Below, piece after piece: positions 1 to 4,065 of a stretch of 6,883 nucleotides of DNA. The stretch's first letter is position 1. Every line of letters starts with the position of its first letter. This stretch comes from Gammaproteobacteria bacterium (GTDB lineage: Bacteria > Pseudomonadota > Gammaproteobacteria > SZUA-152). Both the position numbers and the translations under genes were made by a program. The stretch spans positions 1 through 6,883 of the forward strand of contig QIGJ01000342.1 in assembly GCA_003229995.1 (NCBI GenBank). The letters are read 5' to 3'. The notes under the pieces were generated by a model. That model did no database searches, was not told the DNA's origin, and saw only the letters and a list, made by a program, of their open reading frames with translations.

Positions 1-80
1 GATAAATTAATATAGAATTTCACTACGTCTTAATATTGTATGGTACACAACCATTGTGCTAAACCCAAAACGCTTTCCGC

Positions 81-89
81 TATGGAATG
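81..89 (+). repeat. 9-bp direct repeat flanking the element, left copy
   Basis: TATGGAATG occurs here and at 359-367, bracketing the inverted-repeat element. The left copy is three bases from its inverted repeat and the right copy is ten bases from the other. A target-site duplication would normally abut both ends equally, so this is only a candidate; it could be chance, or the true element ends could lie outside the perfect repeats. Confidence 0.35.
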
Positions 90-92
90 CAC

Positions 93-112
93 ACGAAATA
101 ATATCCCGATTT
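93..112 (+). repeat. left terminal inverted repeat of the 93-348 element
   Basis: ACGAAATAATATCCCGATTT is the perfect reverse complement of 329-348. Matching stops sharply on both sides: the outer flank is GCAC here against a GTGT equivalent on the other end, and the inner flank is GGTGCTC against TGCCTC. An exact 20-base match 216 bases away is far beyond chance in a region this short. Confidence 0.9.
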
Positions 113-139
113 GGTGCTCAGATTTAAGTCTGTGTTTAT

Positions 140-199
140 TCGTTTTGATTGACGACTGCATGGATGCAGGAGGTAGAGCAACGCAGGAGCAGTTGCCGA
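140..199 (+). repeat. three-hairpin repeat unit, copy 1 (CTGCATGGATGCAG core)
   Basis: Three consecutive hairpins can be drawn: A, TCGT (140-143) with ACGA (152-155); B, CTGCAT (156-161) with ATGCAG (164-169) around a GG turn; C, GCAAC (178-182) with GTTGC (192-196). The unit aligns with copy 2 at 261-322 through shared blocks TGACGAC, CATGGATG, AGAGC and GCCGA at equivalent positions. Hairpin B has a two-base turn, so as RNA the innermost A-T pair would open to a larger loop; as DNA it is a near-perfect palindrome. Confidence 0.65.
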
Positions 200-240
200 A
201 CAAAAGTGCAGGAGATACTGGTTCTATTCCGAGCTTTTGT
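200..240. repeat. inverted repeat between the two hairpin units
   Basis: ACAAAAG (200-206) pairs exactly with CTTTTGT (234-240). Inside, GGA (211-213) can pair with TCC (228-230) across a small internal loop. It begins directly after copy 1 of the three-hairpin unit and has no counterpart after copy 2, where the element's terminal repeat follows instead. The seven-base match is modest alone and gains weight from its position inside the element. Confidence 0.45.
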
Positions 241-260
241 GATTGAAGAACGGGCAAAGA

Positions 261-322
261 TCGTCTGAAGCTGACGACCCCATGGATGGGAGAAGAAGAG
301 CCGAGTCTGGAACAGAGGCCGA
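261..322 (+). repeat. three-hairpin repeat unit, copy 2 (CCCATGGATGGG core)
   Basis: Same order as copy 1: A, TCGTC (261-265) with GACGA (273-277); B, CCCAT (279-283) with ATGGG (286-290) around GG; C, GCC (300-302) with GGC (317-319) plus inner TCTG (306-309) with CAGA (313-316) around GAA. Compared with copy 1, the three outer pairs in hairpin B change from T-A, G-C, C-G to C-G, C-G, C-G, with both arms changing where needed. That is a compensatory pattern, suggesting the pairing itself is kept rather than the primary sequence. Confidence 0.65.
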
Positions 323-328
323 GAGGCA

Positions 329-348
329 AAATCGGGATATTATTTCGT
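329..348 (-). repeat. right terminal inverted repeat of the 93-348 element
   Basis: This is the perfect reverse complement of 93-112. It lies 37 bases beyond the yciO stop codon, so a yciO read-through transcript would enter the element at this end. A further 7-base inverted pair, AGAGGCA (322-328) and TGCCTCT (374-380), straddles this repeat and could compete with the long stem. Confidence 0.9.
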
Positions 349-358
349 ACACGCTCTT

Positions 359-367
359 TATGGAATG
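359..367 (+). repeat. 9-bp direct repeat flanking the element, right copy
   Basis: This is the second TATGGAATG, matching 81-89. It lies 18 bases from the yciO stop codon and outside the right inverted repeat. See the left copy for the asymmetry that weakens a target-site-duplication reading. Confidence 0.35.
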
Positions 368-385
368 ATACCCTGCCTCTTCCTG

Positions 386-1012
386 TTACAAAGTCGCCAG
401 CATATCCACTGATCCCTGCCCTTGTCTCACCACGACGGGCGTATCATCGGTAAATTCCACTACCGTGGTCGGTTCAAAGCCACAGTAACCACCATCGATC
501 ACCAAATCCAAACTGTGCTCCAAAGTGTCACGGATGTCATAAGGGTCAGTAAGCGGCATATCATCACCGGGTAAAATAAGTGTGGAACTCATCAATGGTT
601 TGCCGAGAGTTTCCAGCAGAGCTTGAGCGATGCGGTTATCAGGCACGCGCAGACCAATGGTTTTCCGCTTGGGGTTTTGCAAACGTCGCGGTACTTCTTT
701 GGTGGCTTTAAGAATAAAAGTGTATGGCCCCGGCGTGTGGTTCTTGATGAGTCGGTAAACGCTGTTTTCCACCTTGGCGTAAAGCGCAATTTCAGAAAGA
801 TCCCGACACACCAGGGTAAAATTATGCTTGGCATCCACTTGTCGAATATTGCGGATGCGTTCCATAGCCGCTTTGTCGCCAAGGTGGCAACCGAGAGCAT
901 AACCCGAGTCGGTGGGATAAACGCTGACACCACCGCTGTTAATAATCTCCACGGCTTTGTCGATAAGCCGCTGTTGGGGATTATCGGGATGAATCTGAAA
1001 AAACTGGCTCAT
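386..1012 (-). CDS. yciO: YciO-family L-threonylcarbamoyladenylate synthase-like protein (Sua5/YciO/YrdC)
   Basis: 208 residues, matching the compact YciO/YrdC single-domain form rather than the longer Sua5 form with a C-terminal extension. Family members bind ATP and make threonylcarbamoyl-AMP from threonine, bicarbonate and ATP, the first step of tRNA t6A37 synthesis; YciO paralogues are weaker or of uncertain role, and the main cellular enzyme is usually TsaC. Visible signatures: PTDSGYALGC (33-42), the YciO version of the P-T-[DE] nucleotide-binding motif; TPGPYTFILKA (93-103); GLRVPD (120-125); SST (142-144); DGG (173-175); and PTTVVEF (181-187). It starts at an ATG overlapping the stop of the upstream PHP gene as ATGA, implying translational coupling; a weak AAGAAAAG purine stretch precedes it. 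The pairing of a PHP gene with yciO also occurs next to the trp region in E. coli. Family assignment is firm; whether it supplies t6A here is open. Confidence 0.93.
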   Translation of the reverse strand: MSQFFQIHPDNPQQRLIDKAVEIINSGGVSVYPTDSGYALGCHLGDKAAMERIRNIRQVDAKHNFTLVCRDLSEIALYAKVENSVYRLIKNHTPGPYTFILKATKEVPRRLQNPKRKTIGLRVPDNRIAQALLETLGKPLMSSTLILPGDDMPLTDPYDIRDTLEHSLDLVIDGGYCGFEPTTVVEFTDDTPVVVRQGQGSVDMLATL

Positions 1013-1875
1013 GTGCTTTTCTTACAGTCCATCGCCCATTCTTTCCAGATCGGTACACAACCCTTCGGCAATGGCATGGGTCGCCCTAACTTCTGCCAGG
1101 ATTGTTCGGGGCCGTGGTAGTCCGAGCCACAGGAGGCCAGCAGTTCATAACGTTTGGCATATTGTGCCATACTGGCAACGTCACTCGCCGAGTGGCTGCC
1201 GGAAACCACTTCGATACCAACACCACCACAGCCTTTAAACGTTTCTATGAACTGTCGTAAACGGGTGGCGCTGATGCGATAACGCGCCGGATGGGCAATC
1301 ACCGCCTGTCCACCGGCATCACGAATCCAGCCCACAGCCTCTTCCAGTGTCGTCCACTCACCAGGAACATAACCGGGCCGGTTATGCACCAGAAACTTCT
1401 TGAATACCTTGCGCATATCTTTAGCGTATCCAGCCTCCACCAAAAAACGAGCAAAATGCGTACGACTGAGAATCGGCCCGGCGGCAAAAGCCTGTGCGCC
1501 CACCAGTGCGCCTTCAATACCGTGTTTTTCCAATCCCTGAGCGATCTCTTCACCGCGTCCCGTGCGGATGGCCCGCAGTTTAGCCAGTCCAGCTTGCAGA
1601 CCGGTATGCTCAGGATCAATATTCAGCCCCACGATGTGAAAAGTCACGCCGCTCCAGGTCACCGAAATTTCAACGCCTGGTACCAAACACAGCCCGACTT
1701 CCGCCGCAGTGACAGCCGCTTCGGCCAGCCCCTCGGTAACATCATGATCGGTGAGCGCCAGTACATCCACGCCTTGCGCACAGGCATCGCGCACCAATGT
1801 CTCCGGGCTGAGGGTGCCATCGGACAGTGTGCTGTGGCTGTGCAAATCGAAATGAAGAGCGTCGGATGTAGACAT
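1009..1875 (-). CDS. rnm: PHP-domain phosphoesterase, RNase AM / nucleoside 3',5'-bisphosphate phosphatase type (YciV/TrpH)
   Basis: 288 residues, the usual size for the YciV/TrpH family. The metal-binding PHP motifs are all present: HSH (12-14) with D19; TDHD (42-45); E69 in VPGVEIS; H80; H140 in SRTHFAR; AHP with H195; and GSDYHG (250-255) with D252 and H254. This supports an intact trinuclear metal site. Characterised relatives are a 5'-3' exoribonuclease that matures the 5' ends of rRNAs in E. coli and a 3',5'-nucleotide bisphosphate phosphatase; the sequence cannot separate these activities. It is cytoplasmic, with no signal peptide. It is the first gene of the minus-strand pair and its TGA overlaps the yciO start. 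No Shine-Dalgarno sequence is visible before the ATG, and a candidate -10 (TAGAAT) sits only nine bases upstream, so the transcript may be nearly leaderless. No later start could keep the HSH motif. Confidence 0.92.
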   Translation of the reverse strand: MSTSDALHFDLHSHSTLSDGTLSPETLVRDACAQGVDVLALTDHDVTEGLAEAAVTAAEVGLCLVPGVEISVTWSGVTFHIVGLNIDPEHTGLQAGLAKLRAIRTGRGEEIAQGLEKHGIEGALVGAQAFAAGPILSRTHFARFLVEAGYAKDMRKVFKKFLVHNRPGYVPGEWTTLEEAVGWIRDAGGQAVIAHPARYRISATRLRQFIETFKGCGGVGIEVVSGSHSASDVASMAQYAKRYELLASCGSDYHGPEQSWQKLGRPMPLPKGCVPIWKEWAMDCKKST

Positions 1876-1884
1876 AAGCCGACT

Positions 1885-1890
1885 ATTCTA
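1885..1890 (-). promoter_or_regulatory. candidate extended -10 (TGTTAGAAT) for the PHP-yciO operon
   Basis: On the minus strand TAGAAT matches the sigma-70 -10 consensus at five of six positions and is preceded by TG one base upstream, an extended -10 arrangement. No good -35 lies at 16-18 bases; TTGTCA is present but 22 bases away. Transcription would begin a few bases before the PHP start codon, in keeping with its missing ribosome-binding site. This is a motif-only call. Confidence 0.35.
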
Positions 1891-1910
1891 ACAGAGCCCT
1901 ACTCTCAGGG

Positions 1911-1947
1911 TGTGACAAAGCACCGTCACATTGTGTTAAATTAACAC
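1911..1947 (+). promoter_or_regulatory. divergent regulatory region: two dyads overlapping a weak promoter for yciB
   Basis: Two inverted repeats lie side by side. The first is TGTGAC (1911-1916) with GTCACA (1925-1930), eight bases between. The second is GTGTTAA (1933-1939) with TTAACAC (1941-1947), perfect around a single A. A weak sigma-70 pair for yciB can be read as GTGACA (1912-1917) and TTAAAT (1936-1941) with 18 bases between, so a protein bound at either dyad would overlap this promoter. The first dyad resembles a CRP half-site pair, but TGTGA and TCACA are ten bases apart rather than the usual six, so I do not call it CRP. The regulator is unknown. Confidence 0.4.
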
Positions 1948-1986
1948 CCCTTGTCCACCACCATTAACAGCCGGTAAACACACCAC

Positions 1987-2550
1987 ATGAAATTCCTCTT
2001 TGATTTTTTTCCCATTTTGCTATTTTTTATCGCCTACAAACTGGAAGGTATTTTCATTGCTACCGCTGTCGCTATCGCCGCGAGCTTTTTGCAGGTCGGT
2101 CTTTACTGGCTCAAACATCGACGCTTTGAAACCAGTCATCTGGTCACTTTGGTATTGATCGCGGTCTTTGGTGGACTCACCCTGTTCCTGCAGGACGAAG
2201 CCTTTATCAAATGGAAACCAACCGTCATCAATTGGCTGTTTGCGGCTGTTTTCGTCGGCAGCCAGTATATTGGCAAAAAAACCATCGTTGAGCGCATGAT
2301 GGGCACCAGTCTTACGTTGCCAGATTTTGTCTGGGTACGTTTGAATACATCCTGGGCACTCTTTTTTATCGCGCTGGGTTTTGCTAACTGGTACGTTATG
2401 GCCAACTTTGATACTGATACCTGGGTCAATTTCAAAATGTTTGGCATGATGGGACTCACTCTCGCTTTTCTTGTTGCACAAGGATTTTATCTCACCAAAT
2501 ACTTGCAGGATGAGCTGCCCGAAAAAACACCCCGAACGGAGAAGGACTAA
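1987..2550 (+). CDS. yciB: YciB/IspZ-type inner-membrane septation protein A
   Basis: 187 residues, the usual family length, with about five hydrophobic membrane segments (roughly residues 4-18, 22-41, 51-68, 79-96 and 119-170, the last region holding two passes). Family hallmarks are FDFFPI at the N-terminus (5-10), FIKWKPTVINWLF (73-85) and LNTSWALFF (119-127). YciB is an inner-membrane protein linked to septation in Shigella and, in E. coli, to cell-envelope elongation and division complexes; its biochemical activity is not settled. The C-terminal tail (about 172-187) is charged and probably cytoplasmic. The start is the ATG directly before KFLFDFF, though the sequence upstream has no strong Shine-Dalgarno match. 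It is the first gene of the plus-strand series and ends six bases before yciI, whose ribosome-binding site lies inside its last codons. Confidence 0.95.
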   Translation: MKFLFDFFPILLFFIAYKLEGIFIATAVAIAASFLQVGLYWLKHRRFETSHLVTLVLIAVFGGLTLFLQDEAFIKWKPTVINWLFAAVFVGSQYIGKKTIVERMMGTSLTLPDFVWVRLNTSWALFFIALGFANWYVMANFDTDTWVNFKMFGMMGLTLAFLVAQGFYLTKYLQDELPEKTPRTEKD

Positions 2551-2556
2551 CTCATC

Positions 2557-2862
2557 ATGCTTTATGCCATCATCAGTGAAGACCAGAAAGACAGCCTTGA
2601 ACACCGTTTGCAAGCGCGTCCTGCGCATCTGGAAAGACTCACCACATTACAAAATGAAGGTCGGTTGCTGCTTGCAGGACCGCACCCGGCCATCGACAGT
2701 GAAGACCCTGGCCCGGCGGGTTTCAGTGGCAGTCTGGTGATTGCAGAATTCCCGTCACTGGACGACGCGCAGCACTGGGCTAACGCTGATCCTTACATGG
2801 CCGATGTGTACAACAAAGTCACCGTAAAACCGTTTAAAAAAGTCTTCCCCCAATCATTGTAA
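2557..2862 (+). CDS. yciI: YciI family protein
   Basis: 101 residues, full family length, with a ferredoxin-like alpha/beta fold expected. Conserved features are the MLYAI first strand, the RPAHLERL helix with H24 (the His of the His-Asp pair described in structural work on the family), the [11 protein letters not shown] turn (34-44), [10 protein letters not shown], and the DPY (78-80) near the conserved C-terminal strand VTVKPFKKV. The family's physiological role is poorly defined; some relatives act as dehydrochlorinases or small-molecule binders, but nothing here fixes a substrate. A GAGAAGGA ribosome-binding site (2539-2546) overlaps the end of yciB. The yciB-yciI pairing recurs in gammaproteobacteria and argues for co-transcription. 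Confidence 0.93.
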   Translation: MLYAIISEDQKDSLEHRLQARPAHLERLTTLQNEGRLLLAGPHPAIDSEDPGPAGFSGSLVIAEFPSLDDAQHWANADPYMADVYNKVTVKPFKKVFPQSL

Positions 2863-2884
2863 AAAATTCCCTTTTTAGTATAAA
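2857..2884 (+). promoter_or_regulatory. candidate sigma-70 promoter for the bolA-family gene
   Basis: TTGTAA (2857-2862) and TATAAA (2879-2884) are separated by 16 bases in the AT-rich gap after yciI. The predicted start, near 2891, would give a leader of about 14 bases that only just includes the GAG ribosome-binding core (2893-2895). The 42-base gap is the widest between neighbouring genes of the yciB-ppi series, which fits an internal promoter. Motif-only evidence. Confidence 0.4.
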
Positions 2885-2904
2885 ACTCCACCGAGAAAAA
2901 TAGC

Positions 2905-3180
2905 ATGAGTGAACGCATTGATATGATCCGCGAGAAACTGACCGCAGCCTTTTCCCCCGAACAACTGGACATCATTGACGAAAGCCACCTGCATGCCGGT
3001 CACCCTGGCGCACGCAGCGGTGGCGGGCACTTTGTGGCCACCATTGTGTCTACAGCCTTTGCAGAAAAAAACATGCTGGTACGACACCGCATGGTTTACG
3101 ATGCGCTGGGCGATGCCATGAATACTGACATCCACGCCTTGAGCATCAAAGCGCTGACACCTCAAGAATTGAATAATTAA
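2905..3180 (+). CDS. bolA: BolA family protein
   Basis: 91 residues, the usual size for a short BolA. BolA proteins pair with monothiol glutaredoxins (Grx4/GrxD) through a shared [2Fe-2S] cluster and also bind DNA as stress-linked regulators in E. coli. Visible hallmarks are the N-terminal helix MSERIDMIREKLTAAF, the DESHLHAGHPGARSGGGHF loop (25-43), RHRMVYDALGDAM (60-72) close to the family's RHRM-Y signature, and the conserved C-terminal IHALSIKA with H77 as the likely cluster ligand. There is no cysteine, as in BolA1-type members. The RHRMVY motif places it nearer BolA than IbaG. It follows yciI after 42 bases and ends 14 bases before the parvulin gene. Confidence 0.93.
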   Translation: MSERIDMIREKLTAAFSPEQLDIIDESHLHAGHPGARSGGGHFVATIVSTAFAEKNMLVRHRMVYDALGDAMNTDIHALSIKALTPQELNN

Positions 3181-3187
3181 GGAAAGG
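3179..3187 (+). promoter_or_regulatory. strong ribosome-binding site deciding the GTG start of the parvulin gene
   Basis: AAGGAAAGG lies seven bases before GTG at 3195 and begins within the stop codon of the BolA gene. It supports the GTG as the real start, since that start also gives a complete export signal. Confidence 0.7.
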
Positions 3188-3194
3188 ATATAAC

Positions 3195-4007
3195 GTGAAA
3201 CCGACCCCTCACACATTGGCCATCATTTTTTTTACTGCCACCGCTATTTTTGCCAGCACAGCCAGCATTACATTGGCCGCCGATAAAGACATCATTGCTA
3301 TTGTCAACGGTACCAATATTACTGAATGGACACTCAAACGTTATGCCGGTCAACGTGGTTTACCACCCGAAATGCCCAATGGTCAGCAACGTATCGCATT
3401 AATTGAAGAATTAATTAATCGCGAATTGATTTACCAGGATGCCGTCAGTATCGGCATCGACCGGACACCTATTATCATCAACGAAATCGCACATCAGCGC
3501 GTTAACCTTATCGCCAGCAGCATGTTAAATCGTTCATCAGATCGATTTGCGGTGGGCGATAAGGAGCTGGAAAAAGAATACGGAAATCGCAAAGGTGAAT
3601 TGGGCGGCAAAGAACTCAAAGCCCGCCATATCCTGTTAGAAAATGAAGACGACGCCAAGGCGGTGATCGTCGCACTGAACAAGGGTGCAGACTTTGCCAC
3701 CCTCGCCAGCGAAAAGTCCACCGGCCCCAGCGCCGGAGATGGCGGTGACCTCGGCTGGTTTGCAACCGGGCAGATGGTCAAACCCTTTTCAGATGCCGCC
3801 AACAAACTTGAAAAAAACAGCTACAGCAAAACACCGGTAAAAACCCAGTTCGGCTGGCATGTCATCCTGCTGGAAGATACCCGACTAGTAAACCCACCCT
3901 CGTTTGATGAAGTCAGAGAGCAAATCCGTGTGGGCCTGCAAAACAAGTTGATCGAAACCTACATCAGCGGCCTGCGTGAGACAGCAAAAATCGAACAGAA
4001 AAAATAA
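3195..4007 (+). CDS. periplasmic parvulin-type peptidyl-prolyl cis-trans isomerase (PpiC/SurA-like)
   Basis: 270 residues from a GTG start. The N-terminus is a signal peptide: a short basic end, a hydrophobic core (about 8-21) and a likely signal-peptidase I site at LAA (27-29) before DKDIIAIVNG; no lipobox cysteine is present. Residues 31-130 form a SurA/PrsA-like helical N-domain, with the IVNGTNIT and IEELINRELIYQDA motifs typical of these chaperones. The parvulin domain runs about 139-230: ARHILL with H145, SAGDGGDLGWF (179-189), MVKPFSDA and FGWHVILLED (219-228). Family members isomerise prolyl bonds and chaperone exported proteins in the periplasm. It is too short and single-domained to be SurA itself. 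Its position just before two lipoprotein genes suggests, but does not prove, a role in folding exported products. Confidence 0.92.
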   Translation: MKPTPHTLAIIFFTATAIFASTASITLAADKDIIAIVNGTNITEWTLKRYAGQRGLPPEMPNGQQRIALIEELINRELIYQDAVSIGIDRTPIIINEIAHQRVNLIASSMLNRSSDRFAVGDKELEKEYGNRKGELGGKELKARHILLENEDDAKAVIVALNKGADFATLASEKSTGPSAGDGGDLGWFATGQMVKPFSDAANKLEKNSYSKTPVKTQFGWHVILLEDTRLVNPPSFDEVREQIRVGLQNKLIETYISGLRETAKIEQKK

Positions 4008-4017
4008 CCCGATAAAT

Positions 4018-4041
4018 TTCCCCGCAGCAAGTTGCGGGGAA
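4018..4041. other. 9-bp stem-loop between the parvulin and subtilase genes
   Basis: TTCCCCGCA (4018-4026) pairs perfectly with TGCGGGGAA (4033-4041) around a six-base loop. It starts 11 bases after the parvulin stop codon. No T-run follows on either strand, so it is not a classic intrinsic terminator; it may protect the upstream mRNA from 3' decay or reduce read-through into the subtilase. It also ends 25 bases before the favoured subtilase start, arguing against the longer open frame that begins at 3976. Confidence 0.55.
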
Positions 4042-4065
4042 TCGACACCAAAAAAGAGATCTTTG

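Larger units (their letters stand above)
93..348. repeat. 256-bp structured element with 20-bp perfect terminal inverted repeats
   Basis: The ends are an exact 20-base inverted repeat: ACGAAATAATATCCCGATTT at 93-112 and its reverse complement at 329-348. Between them lie, in order, a hairpin unit (140-199), a separate inverted repeat (200-240) and a second diverged copy of the unit (261-322). No transposase or other protein is encoded. The layout fits a small non-autonomous mobile element (MITE-like) or a multibranched intergenic RNA/DNA structure closed by the 20-bp stem. CATGGATG-centred hairpins are, from memory, a recurring kind of intergenic repeat in gammaproteobacteria, but I cannot confirm family membership. 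It lies beyond the yciO stop codon, so it could also act as the 3' end of that transcript. The inverted repeats are directly visible; the mobile or RNA interpretation is inference. Confidence 0.7.
1..385. other. gene-free intergenic region downstream of yciO
   Basis: No credible gene is seen on either strand. Two open frames cross it (40-246 plus, 30-329 minus), but both run through the inverted repeats and hairpins, lack a convincing ribosome-binding site and show no recognisable domain, so I treat them as chance frames. The stretch holds the structured repeat element at 93-348. Outside that, 1-80 is AT-rich with one small dyad (CACAA-CCA-TTGTG, 46-58) and nothing else I can name. No hairpin followed by a T-run is visible downstream of yciO, so the minus-strand operon has no obvious intrinsic terminator here. 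Confidence 0.7.

Noticed and set aside
40..246. 68-residue plus-strand open frame in the left intergenic region
   Set aside because: It crosses the left inverted repeat and the first hairpin unit, has no ribosome-binding site and no recognisable protein features; it is better explained as read-through of a repeat.
30..329. 99-residue minus-strand open frame in the left intergenic region
   Set aside because: It spans nearly the whole repeat element and ends in AT-rich DNA. Frames like this can be over-annotated as hypothetical proteins when the repeat is multicopy.
1911..1930. CRP-like site TGTGA ... TCACA
   Set aside because: The half-sites are ten bases apart; the CRP consensus needs six, so the fit is poor.
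2861..2875. A-run/T-run after yciI as an intrinsic terminator
   Set aside because: The AAAAA-ttccc-TTTTT pairing is short, lacks GC pairs and has no further T-run; a bolA promoter explains this AT-rich gap better.
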